Positions 7,501 to 16,626 of a stretch of 44,507 nucleotides of DNA are shown one piece after another. The DNA is from JBFKMV01 sp041629655 (GTDB lineage: Bacteria; Acidobacteriota; Polarisedimenticolia; Polarisedimenticolales; Polarisedimenticolaceae): the NCBI GenBank assembly GCA_041629655.1, contig JBFKMV010000019.1, positions 1 through 44,507 of the forward strand, given 5' to 3'. The notes below the pieces were generated by a model that was given only the letters and a program-made list of their open reading frames with translations, did not search any database and was not told the DNA's origin. Position 1 is the first letter of the stretch; every line of letters starts with the position of its first letter. Position numbers and translations under genes: made by a program.

Positions 7501-10500
7501 ATGCCGGTCTCGACACGACGCTCCGCCGCCTCGCGCGGTCTCGCGGTCGCCGTGTCGTGCCTGTTCGCCGCGGGGGCGACGCACGCGTACCGCTCCACGT
7601 TTCGCTCCTATTCCGTCGAGCACGGCCTGTCCCAGTCCCAGGTCGAGACGTTGGTCCAGGACCGGGGCGGGTTTCTGTGGGCCGGGACCCATCACGGGGT
7701 GGCGCGCTTCGACGGGCGGCGCTTCGTCACGTTCACCCGCAAGGACGGCTTGCTGGACAACGTGGTCACCGCCAGCGCGGTGGACCGGCGCGGGCGCGTG
7801 TGGTTCGGCCACCCCACTGGCGGCATCTCGCTGTATCGCGACGAGCGGTTCGTCCGGCTACCCGGGGTGGGCTCCGGCGGCGGCGCGATCACCGCGATCG
7901 CCGAGGACGCCGCCGGCAACGTCTGGTTCTCCACCGCAGGGTCAGGACTGCGGGTCGTTCCGGGAAACCAGCCCCGCGAGCGAGCCCTCGCCGTCGCGGG
8001 TGGGCCGCTGAAGGTCCACGACCTGCGCGCCGGCCGCAGCGCTCTGTGGGTCGGCGCGGAGGAAGGTCTGTTCTCCATCCCCTTGGATCTCGCCGCACCG
8101 CTCACTCCGGAGTTCGACCGACTGGAGCTCTGGGATACGGTCGCGCAGACCGTCCGCTCGCTGGACGAGGACGGCGCGGGCACGCTGTGGGTCGGAACCG
8201 CCGGCGCGCTGTACGCGATCGGGCCGGAGGCCGGCACGATCCGCGAGGTCCAGGGTCTTCCGCGCGCGCCGATCGAGGACGTTCTGGCCGACGGCGACGG
8301 GAACATCTGGGTCGCGACCGACCACGGCGGGGTGTGGTGCTTCCGCCAACGGCTTCAAGACTCGCGAGCCCTCGAGCTCAAGGCGTTCGGCACGCGCGAA
8401 GGCCTGAGCTACGACCATGTGAAGGAGATCGTCGTCGACCGCGAGGGGAACCTGTGGTTCGCGACCTTCGGAGGGGGAATCTCGGGCTATCTGGGGGACC
8501 GCTTCGAGACGACCAACCACTCCGACGACCCGTCCGTGCTCGCGGTGTGGTCGATCCTCGAAGACCGCGAGCATCGGATGTGGCTCGGCACCGACGGCGG
8601 TCTGGTGCAACTGCAGGCCAACGGGGCCACGGCCGGTCCGACTCGCCTGATCGCCGCGTCCGACGGCCTGCCGCACCGCTCGGTCCGCGCGCTGCACGAG
8701 GACGCCGCCGGCCGGCTGTGGCTCGCCACCAAGGGCGGGGGCCTGGCTCGTTTCGATCCCGGGACCTCGGAGATCGAGGTCGTCGACAGCGGCGACGGTC
8801 TGCCAACGGACAACCTGCTCGCCCTCGTGCCCGGGGTCGACGGAGAACTGTGGCTCGGCACCTACGGAGCCGGGGTGGTGCGCTACCGTCCGCCCGGGCA
8901 CGGCGACCTGCGGCGCGGGGCCGGGACGTTCGAGCACTACCCGATCGCGGCGGACGGTTCGCCGGTCGACGTGTACACCCTGCTCCGCGACCGCGACGGG
9001 ACGATCTGGGCCGGCGTGACGGGGCTGGGTCTGGCTCGATTCGTTCCGGGGCGACGGCCCGGCGCCCGGGGCGCGTTCGAGGTCTTCGGCGAGGAGCACG
9101 GGCTGCGTCACCTGGCGATCGACAGCCTCGAGCAGGACCACGAGGGGGTGATCTGGGTCGCCGCGGACGACGGCGGCCTCTACACCTTCGACGGCCGGGT
9201 CTTCACCGACATCGGCACCGGATCGGAGCTGGAGGGGGAGAACGTCTACGTCGTCGCCGTGGACAAGTACAACTCCGTGCTCGCCGGGACCAATTACGGG
9301 TTGTACAAGTACGACCGCCTGAAGAAGAGCTTCCGGTTCTTCGGTCGCGACGAGGGATTCTGGGGTATCGAGACCAACGTCAACGCGAGGTTGCACGACA
9401 GCGAGGGGCGGATCTGGTTCGGCACGATCAACGGGGCGACGCGTTACAACCCCGACGCCGACCGGCTCAACCTGACGCCACCGCGGACCCACATCACGGA
9501 TCTCGGGATATTTCTCGAGCCGACCGACATGGTTCCCGGCGCGACGTTCGCCCACGATCGCAACCACTTCACGTTCGACTTCATCGGCGTCTCGCTGGGC
9601 GCACCGCAGAGCGTGCGCTATCGCTACATGTTGGAGGGGTACGACCGCGACTGGCACGCCCCCACCGCCCGCAACACCGCCACGTACTCCAACGTGCCCC
9701 CCGGCGAGTACACCTTCAAGGTCGTCGCCGCCAACGAGAACGGCGTCTGGACGGCCGAGCCGGAGTCCTACAGCTTCGTCGTCCGGGCCCCGTTCTGGCG
9801 CACCGGGTGGTTCGCCGTGCTGTGCGGCGGCGGGTTTTTGGGGGGCATCCTCGGCACCTACCGTTGGCGCACCCGGGCGATCACCGCGACCAACCGGCGG
9901 CTGGAAGCCAGCGTCAGGGAGCGGACGCTCGAGCTGAGCCACCGCACGGCCGAGGTCGAACGTACCAACGAGGCTCTGGCCGAAGCGCTCGAGCGCGAAC
10001 AACAGGCGTCACGCGCCAAGAGCGACTTTCTGGCCAACATGAGCCATGAGATCCGGACTCCGATGAACGGTGTTCTCGGCATGACCGGGTTGCTGCTGGA
10101 CACCGAGCTGACGCGGGAGCAGCGGGAATACGCGGACACCGTCCGCAAGTCCGGAGACGCGCTGCTGTCGATCATCAACGACGTACTCGATTTTTCGAAG
10201 ATCGAGGCCGGCAAGACCGAGCTGAAGATCGAACCGTTCAATCTCCGTGTCTCGGTGGAAGACGTCGCCGATTTGATGTCGGCTCGGGCCAACGATCGCG
10301 GCATCGAGCTGCTGGTGCGTTACGCGCCGGACTGCCCGACGCGCTTCGTCGGCGACGCCGGCCGCATCCGCCAGGTGATCACCAACCTCGTCGGCAATGC
10401 CCTCAAGTTCACCGAGCGCGGCCACGTGGTCGTGGAGGTCCTGCCCGGAGAAGACGGCCAGGGCGTCACGATCTCGGTCGAGGACACCGGCATCGGGATT

Positions 10501-11583
10501 CCGGAAGACAAGCTGGACTCGGTGTTCGAGATGTTCACGCAGGTCGACAGCTCGGCCACCCGCCGCTACGGGGGCACCGGTCTCGGTCTGGCGATCTCCC
10601 GGCAGCTCGTGGAGCGGATGGGCGGGACGATCGGCGTGACCAGCCGTTACGGCCAAGGCTCGAGGTTTCGCTGTCAGCTGCCGCTGGCGCTCGATACCGG
10701 AGATCCACCCGAGCCGCTCCCGGCTGCGGACCTCGACGATGCACGGGTGCTGATCGTCGACGACAACCGGATCAACCGCAGGATCCTGCGCGAGCGTCTC
10801 TCCGGCTGGGGCGTGGCCAACGATTGCTGCGCCTCGGGGCCGGCGGCGCTCGAGCTGCTGCGGGGCGCCGTGGCGGCGGACGCGCCGTACCGGATCGCCA
10901 TCGTCGACTACCAGATGCCCAAGATGGACGGCCTCGAGCTGGCCCGCCGGATCAAGCAGGATCCCGCGATCGAGGAGACGGTGCTGATCCTGCTGACCTC
11001 GGTCGGCAACCGTGGAGACGCCGAGCGGATGTACGAGGCGGGCTTCGCGAGCTACCTCGTCAAGCCGGTCCGGCTGGCCGACCTGCACGAGACGCTCACG
11101 GCCGTCTGGGGCGCGCAGAAGCGCGGGCAGAAGATCGACCTCGTGACGCGGCATCGACTCGCCGAGAACGGGCTCCGAAAGGGCGCGGACCGGAGACGGG
11201 GCACGCGGTCGTTCCGCGCGCGTGCCCTGGTGGCCGAGGACAACGTCGTGAATCAGCGCGTGGCCGTGCGGATCCTGGAACGTCTGGGCTGCCGCGTGGA
11301 CCTGGCCGCCAACGGGCGCGAGGCCGTGCAGCTGGCCGGACAGGAGTCCTACGACGTGGTGCTGATGGACTGCCAGATGCCCGAGCTCGACGGCTACGAG
11401 GCGACTCGGGAGATCCGCAAGCGGTTGCCCGACGCCAGCCCACCGATCATCGCCATGACGGCCCACGCCCTCAGGGGCGACCGGGAGAAATGCCTCGAGG
11501 CCGGAATGGACGACTACATCGCCAAGCCGGTGACGCCGCGGATGCTGGAGGACCTGCTGGCCCGTTGGCTTCCGGCCGGTTAG
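7501..11583 (+). CDS. Hybrid sensor histidine kinase with two-component propeller, Y_Y_Y domain and two receiver domains
   Basis: The product has 1360 residues from the ATG at 7501; ATG 7489 and TTG 7459 are in-frame alternatives. A signal peptide at 1-26 is followed by an array of Reg_prop propeller blades at about 30-655 (recurring GLPxxxVxAL...DxxGxLWxGT). A Y_Y_Y beta domain covers 660-763 and a membrane helix 770-788. A short coiled coil precedes HisKA at about 839-903 (SHEIRTPMNGVLGM; phospho-His at 849). HATPase_c covers about 948-1063 (N box GNALKF, G1 DTGIGIP, G2 GGTGLGLAIS). Receiver 1 is at about 1081-1200 (IVDYQMPKMDG, LVKPV) and receiver 2 at about 1240-1358 (LMDCQMPELDG, IAKPV). 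There is no Hpt or DNA-binding domain, so a separate phosphotransfer partner is expected. The 25-bladed propeller kinases of gut Bacteroidetes sense glycans; the ligand here is unknown. The stop overlaps the convergent gene by 4 bases. Confidence 0.93.
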   Translation: MPVSTRRSAASRGLAVAVSCLFAAGATHAYRSTFRSYSVEHGLSQSQVETLVQDRGGFLWAGTHHGVARFDGRRFVTFTRKDGLLDNVVTASAVDRRGRVWFGHPTGGISLYRDERFVRLPGVGSGGGAITAIAEDAAGNVWFSTAGSGLRVVPGNQPRERALAVAGGPLKVHDLRAGRSALWVGAEEGLFSIPLDLAAPLTPEFDRLELWDTVAQTVRSLDEDGAGTLWVGTAGALYAIGPEAGTIREVQGLPRAPIEDVLADGDGNIWVATDHGGVWCFRQRLQDSRALELKAFGTREGLSYDHVKEIVVDREGNLWFATFGGGISGYLGDRFETTNHSDDPSVLAVWSILEDREHRMWLGTDGGLVQLQANGATAGPTRLIAASDGLPHRSVRALHEDAAGRLWLATKGGGLARFDPGTSEIEVVDSGDGLPTDNLLALVPGVDGELWLGTYGAGVVRYRPPGHGDLRRGAGTFEHYPIAADGSPVDVYTLLRDRDGTIWAGVTGLGLARFVPGRRPGARGAFEVFGEEHGLRHLAIDSLEQDHEGVIWVAADDGGLYTFDGRVFTDIGTGSELEGENVYVVAVDKYNSVLAGTNYGLYKYDRLKKSFRFFGRDEGFWGIETNVNARLHDSEGRIWFGTINGATRYNPDADRLNLTPPRTHITDLGIFLEPTDMVPGATFAHDRNHFTFDFIGVSLGAPQSVRYRYMLEGYDRDWHAPTARNTATYSNVPPGEYTFKVVAANENGVWTAEPESYSFVVRAPFWRTGWFAVLCGGGFLGGILGTYRWRTRAITATNRRLEASVRERTLELSHRTAEVERTNEALAEALEREQQASRAKSDFLANMSHEIRTPMNGVLGMTGLLLDTELTREQREYADTVRKSGDALLSIINDVLDFSKIEAGKTELKIEPFNLRVSVEDVADLMSARANDRGIELLVRYAPDCPTRFVGDAGRIRQVITNLVGNALKFTERGHVVVEVLPGEDGQGVTISVEDTGIGIPEDKLDSVFEMFTQVDSSATRRYGGTGLGLAISRQLVERMGGTIGVTSRYGQGSRFRCQLPLALDTGDPPEPLPAADLDDARVLIVDDNRINRRILRERLSGWGVANDCCASGPAALELLRGAVAADAPYRIAIVDYQMPKMDGLELARRIKQDPAIEETVLILLTSVGNRGDAERMYEAGFASYLVKPVRLADLHETLTAVWGAQKRGQKIDLVTRHRLAENGLRKGADRRRGTRSFRARALVAEDNVVNQRVAVRILERLGCRVDLAANGREAVQLAGQESYDVVLMDCQMPELDGYEATREIRKRLPDASPPIIAMTAHALRGDREKCLEAGMDDYIAKPVTPRMLEDLLARWLPAG

Positions 11584-12941
11584 CGCCCCCCGCTCGACGC
11601 GCTCGTCCGGTCGACGTGGATCTTCCCGTCCTTCATGATCACGACCAGCGATTCGGCGGGGCGCTCCAGGATCGTGATGTCGGCGAACGGGTCGCCCTCG
11701 ATCAGCAGCAGATCGGCCAGCCAGCCCTCGCGGATCTCTCCCAGCCGTCCGTCGTAACGCTCGAGCTTGGCGGCCATGCGGATGATCTCCGCGCTCTCCG
11801 AGGTCGCCTGGCGCAGGATCTCGGCGGGCGTGAAGTAGCGGGCGCGGGCGGTGAACTCCTGTCCCAGCCGCGTGTAGGTCCCGAACACCAGATCGGTCCC
11901 GAAGCCGGTCTTGATCCCGTACTTCTTGATGTAACCGATCAGCCGGTCCTGCCCGGCCTGCACCTGCCGCATCTTGGCCCGGTTGTTCTCGGTCATGCCC
12001 GGAAGCTCGGCGCCCAGGCGGAACACCAGCACCTGGGTGCTGATCACGATGCCCTGCTCCGCGCACAGCTTCGCGGTCGCCTCGTCGATCAACAGCCCGT
12101 GCTCGATCACCTTGACGCCGTTGGCCACCAGGCGCTGGACCGCCTCGCTGGTGTAGGCGTGCGCCATGACGTAGGTGCCCCAGTCGCCCGCCGCCTGCAC
12201 CGCCGCGCGGATCTCCTCGGGGGAGGGTTGCAGCGTGTGGATCGGATCGTAATCGGAGGCGACCCCGCCGCCGCCCATGATCTTGATCTGCGTCGCACCG
12301 TTCTTCAGGTTCTCGCGCACTGCGGCCAGCGTCTGCGGCACGCCGTCGGCGATGATCGACAGGCCGTGGCCCAGCGCATGGCCCCCTCCGCACGCCGAGA
12401 GCGTCGGATGCGGATCGTGCCGCATCCGGAAATCGCCGTGTCCGCTGGTCTGGGTGATGACCGCGCCCGACGGGTAGACGCGGGGCCCGGTCAGCAGTCC
12501 GACGTCGATCGCGCGGGCCAGGTCCGGATGCGTGCCGCCGGCGTCGCGGATGGTCGTGAAACCCTGGTCCAGGTAGGCGCGCGCGGCGTCGCCGGCGACG
12601 GCGCCGACGACCCACGGGTGGTCGAACATCCGGTCGCGCGGCATCGAGAAGGTCAGGTGCGCGTGGAGGTCGACGAACCCCGGTGAGAGGATGCGGCCGC
12701 GCCCCTGGATCAGGGTGGCGCCCGCCGGCGGCGCCAGGCCTCCGCCGGGCGCGATCTTCGCGATCCTGTTGCCGACGACCAGCACGTCGCCGGCGGTGAG
12801 CGTCGGCTGCTTGCCGTCGAAGATGCGTACGTCGCGGAACAGCACGGCCGATCCGGCCGGCTCCGCGGCAGCGGCCGCGCCCGCGGCGGAGCAGACGGTC
12901 AGCAGGCTGAAGATCAAGGCCGGCCAGCGGACCGTCGGCAT
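11580..12941 (-). CDS. Exported amidohydrolase (imidazolonepropionase/prolidase-like)
   Basis: The product has 453 residues and starts at ATG 12939-12941 with AGGAG eight bases upstream. A signal peptide is at 1-26 (ending GAAAAAEP). The metal-site motifs of the amidohydrolase superfamily are all visible: HxH at H93/H95 (GFVDLHAH), a probable carbamylated Lys at 220 (QIKIMGGGG), H261 (VMAHAY), H281 (VIEHG) and Asp350 (GFGTDL). The KIMGGGG context is like the binuclear-metal Xaa-Pro dipeptidase/carboxypeptidase branch. That, with export, suggests hydrolysis of dipeptides or acylated amino acids in the periplasm. The exact substrate is not readable. It lies 17 bases after the YCII gene and is probably co-transcribed with it. 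Confidence 0.88.
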   Translation of the reverse strand: MPTVRWPALIFSLLTVCSAAGAAAAAEPAGSAVLFRDVRIFDGKQPTLTAGDVLVVGNRIAKIAPGGGLAPPAGATLIQGRGRILSPGFVDLHAHLTFSMPRDRMFDHPWVVGAVAGDAARAYLDQGFTTIRDAGGTHPDLARAIDVGLLTGPRVYPSGAVITQTSGHGDFRMRHDPHPTLSACGGGHALGHGLSIIADGVPQTLAAVRENLKNGATQIKIMGGGGVASDYDPIHTLQPSPEEIRAAVQAAGDWGTYVMAHAYTSEAVQRLVANGVKVIEHGLLIDEATAKLCAEQGIVISTQVLVFRLGAELPGMTENNRAKMRQVQAGQDRLIGYIKKYGIKTGFGTDLVFGTYTRLGQEFTARARYFTPAEILRQATSESAEIIRMAAKLERYDGRLGEIREGWLADLLLIEGDPFADITILERPAESLVVIMKDGKIHVDRTSASSGGR

Positions 12942-12958
12942 CGGGATTCTCCTGGGGT

Positions 12959-13276
12959 TCACGGGACGTCGCGTACCACGCGGGTCCCCTTGTCCGCGAA
13001 CGCGGCCAGCGCCGGGTGGTGCAGGCTGGTCTTGAACTCGACGATCCGGAAATCGGCCGCACCCTCGCGCACGAACGGGTCGTGCCGCAGGAGCTCCTCC
13101 AGGTCCTCCCTGCCGGGTGCCACCGCCAGGATCACGCCGCCGCTGCGCGGGACCTGCCGGCCCGAAGCGAGGAACGCCCCGGCCGCGTAGCACTTCTTCA
13201 GGAAGGCCACGTGTTCCGGCATCAGGCGGTCGATCTCGTCCAGCGGCTTCTTGTACTCCAGCAGCACGAGGAACAT
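12959..13276 (-). CDS. YCII-domain protein
   Basis: The product has 105 residues, the usual size for a stand-alone YCII-like domain. The start MFLVLLEYKKP, the helix EIDRLMPEHVAFLKKCYAAG and the following FLASGRQVPRSGG, with a later DPFVREGAAD, give the ferredoxin-like alpha-beta pattern with the conserved His (H22) and a late Asp. Some YCII proteins act as dehalogenase-like or dioxygenase-like enzymes, but most are uncharacterised. A TATGAT hexamer on the minus strand (13286-13291) sits only 9 bases before the ATG and no good Shine-Dalgarno is present, so the message may be leaderless or nearly so. It is the first gene of a pair with the amidohydrolase. Confidence 0.85.
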   Translation of the reverse strand: MFLVLLEYKKPLDEIDRLMPEHVAFLKKCYAAGAFLASGRQVPRSGGVILAVAPGREDLEELLRHDPFVREGAADFRIVEFKTSLHHPALAAFADKGTRVVRDVP

Positions 13277-13328
13277 CGCTCGCCGATCATACCCTAGAAA
13301 CCCGCTCTTTCCTTCGGACCCGCTTCGG

Positions 13329-13341
13329 CGGACAATGTCCG
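13329..13341. promoter_or_regulatory. 13-bp palindrome upstream of the SGNH hydrolase gene
   Basis: The palindrome CGGACA-A-TGTCCG is perfect around a central A and lies 31 bases before the SGNH hydrolase start, in the 96-base gap shared with the divergent YCII gene. It could be an operator half-turn palindrome, but one instance in GC-rich DNA is weak evidence. Confidence 0.25.
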
Positions 13342-13372
13342 GCCAACCCCGCATCTCGAGGCCCGTGACGCG

Positions 13373-14143
13373 ATGAGACAACAGCTTCTGTACTTTCTCC
13401 GCTTCGCGCTGAGCCTGCCGCTGCTGCCGGTGCTGTACGTGCAGGGCCGCCGGGCCCGCAAGCGCGTGCCGAAGCTCCCCGAAGCCCCGGGCAGCGAGGG
13501 CGTGACCGGCAACGGAACGGACCCGCTGCGGCTGCTCACGCTGGGCGAGTCCACGGTGGCGGGCGTCGGCATGCCCGACCATCGAGTCGGCTTCGCCGGC
13601 CGCATTGCGGCCCACCTCGCCGAGCGCGCCGGGCGGAGCGTGGCGTGGAGAGTCGTGGCGCGGAGCGGCTACGCGGCCCGCGACGTCACGCAACGGCTGG
13701 TGCCCTTGATCCCGGGCGACCCCCAGGACCTGATCGTGATCGGTCTCGGCGGCAACGACACCTTCCAGCTGAACAGCCCGCGGCGCTGGCGGCGCGACAT
13801 GATCGCTCTCGTCGGAGCGATCCGCGAGAGGCAGCCGGAGTGCCCGATCGTCATCGCCAACCTTCCGCCCGTCGGCGAATTCCCCGCGTTCCCGCCGCTG
13901 ATGCAGGGGTTTCTGGGGGCGCTGGTCCGGCTGCACGGCGACGCGATCGCGGACTTGCCGGCGAGGCTTCCGGGCGTGCACTACGTGGCCCGCCGCATCC
14001 GGCTCCGGGACTGGATCGAGCAGTCCGACCGGCCGATCGTCATCGACGACCTGTTCTGCGACGGCGTCCACCCGTCGGCCTTGACCTACGACCTGTGGAC
14101 GAGGGAGATCGTCGAGCACGCCTGGCCGCGGATCGAAGGTTGA
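13373..14143 (+). CDS. SGNH/GDSL-family hydrolase, membrane-anchored or exported
   Basis: The product has 256 residues and starts at ATG 13373. Residues 7-24 form one hydrophobic helix (anchor or uncleaved signal). The SGNH blocks are clear: block I GESTVAGVG with Ser60, block III GLGGNDTF with Asn128, and block V DGVHPS with Asp230 and His233. Gly100-region block II (RSGYAARD) is less exact. The family hydrolyses esters and deacetylates lipids or glycans; the substrate is unknown. The gene is convergent with the sulfatase-fold gene, with 10 bases between the stops. Confidence 0.9.
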   Translation: MRQQLLYFLRFALSLPLLPVLYVQGRRARKRVPKLPEAPGSEGVTGNGTDPLRLLTLGESTVAGVGMPDHRVGFAGRIAAHLAERAGRSVAWRVVARSGYAARDVTQRLVPLIPGDPQDLIVIGLGGNDTFQLNSPRRWRRDMIALVGAIRERQPECPIVIANLPPVGEFPAFPPLMQGFLGALVRLHGDAIADLPARLPGVHYVARRIRLRDWIEQSDRPIVIDDLFCDGVHPSALTYDLWTREIVEHAWPRIEG

Positions 14144-14153
14144 TCCGCGAGCG

Positions 14154-16493
14154 CTAGCGGCAGGCGTGCTGGGCCTCGCGCTTCAGGGCGGCATCGTCGG
14201 GCTGCAGCTCGAGCAGCTGCGCGTAGAGCGAGCAGGCCTCGCTCGTCCGCCCCTCGCGCGAGTGCAGCCGCGCCAGCGTCGTCAACGGCCCGGGATCGTC
14301 CGGGGCCAGCTCGCGTGCGCGCTCGAGCGCGGTCCGGCTGCCCGCCGCGTCGCCGACGCGCAGCCGCGCCAGGCCCAGCCGATGCCAGGCCTGCGGGTCC
14401 TGCGGAGCGAGCTCGGTCGCCCGCGCCAGGCTCGCGCGGGCCTCGTCGTGGCGCTCCTGCTGCATCAGCGCCGCGCCGAGCGCGAGGTGTAGCTCCGACT
14501 GCCGCGGGCGCTCCTCGATCAGTTTCCGGTAGACGCGCACCGCGGCGGCGGGTTGCCCGTGCTCGGCGAGCCACGCGCCGAGCGCCGGCAGCGCCGCACC
14601 GGGGCCGCCGGAGACACGGCCCAGCACGGCCGCGCGCTCGAAGTCTCCGGCCTCGACGGCGGTCGCCGCGGCCTCGTAGCGCACCGCCTCCTCACGCGGA
14701 AGCAGCCCGATCACCAGATCGAACCCGGCGAGCGCCTCCTCGTGCCGTCCCATCCGCGCCAGCACCGCGGCGCGGTCCCAGGCCAACGTGGCCGCGTCGG
14801 GCTTGATCACCAGCGCCTGGTCGAAGTGCGCCAGCGCCTGCTCGAGCTCACCGCGTCCCAGGTGCGCCTGCGCGAGCAGGATCAACGGCCGCAGCCGGGC
14901 CATCGGCGGCAGCCCGGCGGCCTCGATGTCCGCCAGCTCCTCCTGCGCGAGCCGCCCGGCGCGCTCCAGCTCGCCGGCCCGGATCAACGCCACCACCAGG
15001 TTCTGCCGCGCCAGCCGCCGGGTGGCGCTGTCCGGGGCGGCCAGTCGCTCCAGTCCCGGCAACGCGTCGGCGAACCGCCCCTGGGTCACCAGCCCGGCCA
15101 GCCGGTCCAGCTCGGCGAGCTGCGACACCACGTCCTTGGGATCCCACGGCGCCTGTTCCCCGTCGGTCGGCGGGGGCGCCAGCGAGCCCAGGTAACCCAG
15201 GCTCTGGAGCTGCGCCAGCTGTTCGTCGGTCAGCTCGCGCCGCGCGTCCTCCGCGCCGGCGAGCGTCAGCGTCTCCTCGAGCTCTGCCAGCGTCTCGGCG
15301 AGCTCGTCGCTCGGCGGCGCCGGGAACACGTTGTTCCGCTCGCCCGGGTCCGCGCGCAGGTCATACAGCTCCGGGCGCGGCGCCCGGATGTACTTCCAGC
15401 GGCTCGAGCGCAGCGCCTGCAGCGCGCTCCAGCCGAGCTCGAGCCGCGGCAGCTCGCTCTCCAGGAACACCGAGCGGTCTTCCGGCAGCTCCGCGCCGTC
15501 GAGCACCACCGCGGAAAGGTCGCGCCCCTGGGCTCCCTCCAGGGCCGGCAACCCCACCAGCGACAGCAGGGTCGGCGCCAGGTCGACCAGGCTGACCTGG
15601 CCGTCGACCACGCGGGCCTCCCGCGGACCGCCGGGAACCCACAGCAGCATCGGGATCCGCATCACCTCGTCGTAGACCAGCACGCCGTGCGTCTCCTCGC
15701 CGTGCTGGCCCAGCGCCTCGCCGTGGTCCGCGACCACCACGACGATCGTGGAATCGAGCCGGCCGCTGCGCTCCAGCGCCGCGAGCAGCCGCCCGAGCTG
15801 CCCGTCGACGTGCGCGATCTCGGCGTCGTAGCGATCGTCGCGGGTCGCGGTTCCCGGCCGCTCCAGGTAGGGGGCGTGGCAGTCGAAGTAGTGCGCCCAG
15901 AGGAAGAACCGCTCGCCCTCGCCGGCCTCGAGCCACTCCAGGGCGGTGTCCGTGATCTCCACCGCGTCGCGCTCGGCGTAGCCGAAGCTCGCCCCCAGCG
16001 GGTCGCTGCCCGCGGCGCCCATGTCGTCGTAGCTGTCGAACCCGCGCGCCAGCCCGTACTCCCGGTTCAGCACCGACGCCGCGACGACGGCCCCGGTCCG
16101 GTAGCCGGCCTGCCGGAACCGCTCCGTCAGCGTCGGGATCGACTCCGGCAGGCTGAAGATGCCGTTGTCGCGCACGCCGTGCGTCGGGGGATAGAGCCCG
16201 GTGAACAGGCTGGCGTGCGACGGCAGCGTCAGCGGGGTCGTCGTGGCCGCGTTGGCGAAGCGGATCCCGCGGCCGGCCAGCGTGTCCAGCACGGGCGTGC
16301 GCGCCGGAGCGTACCCGTAGCTGCCCAGCCGGTCGGCCCGCAGCGTGTCCAGCGTCACCACCAGCACGTTCAGCCCCGCGGTGCGGCGGCCGCCCCGGCA
16401 GGAGGCCTGCGGCAGCGCCGTCGCCGCCAGCAGAGCGGCTACCACGGCGAAGCGCCAAGGGCGACTCGTATTCGCGGCGATCGGCGAGTCCAT
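14154..16493 (-). CDS. Sulfatase-fold (alkaline phosphatase superfamily) hydrolase fused to TPR repeats
   Basis: The product has 779 residues. A signal or anchor segment is at 1-31 and ends QASC; it could be a lipoprotein, but the -3 residue is Gln, so this is doubtful. The catalytic domain at about 38-440 starts VLVVTLDTLRADRLGSYGY (metal Asp) and has VVVVADHGEALGQHGEETHG for the distal metal ligands. The nucleophile block reads TLPSHASLFTG where formylglycine sulfatases have C/S-x-P-S-R. The catalytic residue is therefore Thr and the Arg is His, so it is unlikely to be a true sulfatase and may be a phosphodiester or phosphoglycol hydrolase or transferase. Residues about 470-779 are TPR repeats. 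A TAGACT hexamer lies 6 bases before the ATG, suggesting a leaderless message. Confidence 0.9.
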   Translation of the reverse strand: MDSPIAANTSRPWRFAVVAALLAATALPQASCRGGRRTAGLNVLVVTLDTLRADRLGSYGYAPARTPVLDTLAGRGIRFANAATTTPLTLPSHASLFTGLYPPTHGVRDNGIFSLPESIPTLTERFRQAGYRTGAVVAASVLNREYGLARGFDSYDDMGAAGSDPLGASFGYAERDAVEITDTALEWLEAGEGERFFLWAHYFDCHAPYLERPGTATRDDRYDAEIAHVDGQLGRLLAALERSGRLDSTIVVVVADHGEALGQHGEETHGVLVYDEVMRIPMLLWVPGGPREARVVDGQVSLVDLAPTLLSLVGLPALEGAQGRDLSAVVLDGAELPEDRSVFLESELPRLELGWSALQALRSSRWKYIRAPRPELYDLRADPGERNNVFPAPPSDELAETLAELEETLTLAGAEDARRELTDEQLAQLQSLGYLGSLAPPPTDGEQAPWDPKDVVSQLAELDRLAGLVTQGRFADALPGLERLAAPDSATRRLARQNLVVALIRAGELERAGRLAQEELADIEAAGLPPMARLRPLILLAQAHLGRGELEQALAHFDQALVIKPDAATLAWDRAAVLARMGRHEEALAGFDLVIGLLPREEAVRYEAAATAVEAGDFERAAVLGRVSGGPGAALPALGAWLAEHGQPAAAVRVYRKLIEERPRQSELHLALGAALMQQERHDEARASLARATELAPQDPQAWHRLGLARLRVGDAAGSRTALERARELAPDDPGPLTTLARLHSREGRTSEACSLYAQLLELQPDDAALKREAQHACR

Positions 16494-16499
16494 CCCCCC

Positions 16500-16505
16500 A
16501 GTCTA
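16500..16505 (-). promoter_or_regulatory. -10 element of a probable leaderless promoter for the sulfatase-fold gene
   Basis: TAGACT reads on the minus strand and is followed by six G residues and the ATG. A start site about 7 bases downstream would fall at or within one base of the A of ATG. The G-run is not a correctly spaced Shine-Dalgarno. No good -35 was seen. Confidence 0.35.
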
Positions 16506-16566
16506 GCCCAGCCCGGGCCTGGCCCGCAGGCCCCTCGAACGCTCCGGGATCGGTGCGATTTCTTTG

Positions 16567-16595
16567 TTGCACACTGCCGCGAATCGCCGTAGAGT
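16567..16595 (+). promoter_or_regulatory. Sigma70-like promoter for the hcp-mopE operon
   Basis: TTGCAC (16567-16572), a 17-base spacer and TAGAGT (16590-16595) precede the operon. The same -35 (inside TTTGTTGCAC), the same spacer length and the sequence GCCGTAGA at the -10 recur upstream of the PDZ gene (34923-34951). That recurrence is the best support that both are real promoters. Confidence 0.5.
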
Positions 16596-16626
16596 CCGGG
16601 CATTCGCGGTGCCGGAGAGGGCCTCA

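Noticed and set aside
10009..13062. 1017-residue minus-strand open frame
   Set aside because: It is a shadow of the sensor kinase and amidohydrolase in another frame; composition is Arg/Ala/Gly-rich without conserved motifs.
14154..16493. Formylglycine arylsulfatase
   Set aside because: The nucleophile Cys/Ser and the following Arg of the sulfatase signature are replaced by Thr and His.
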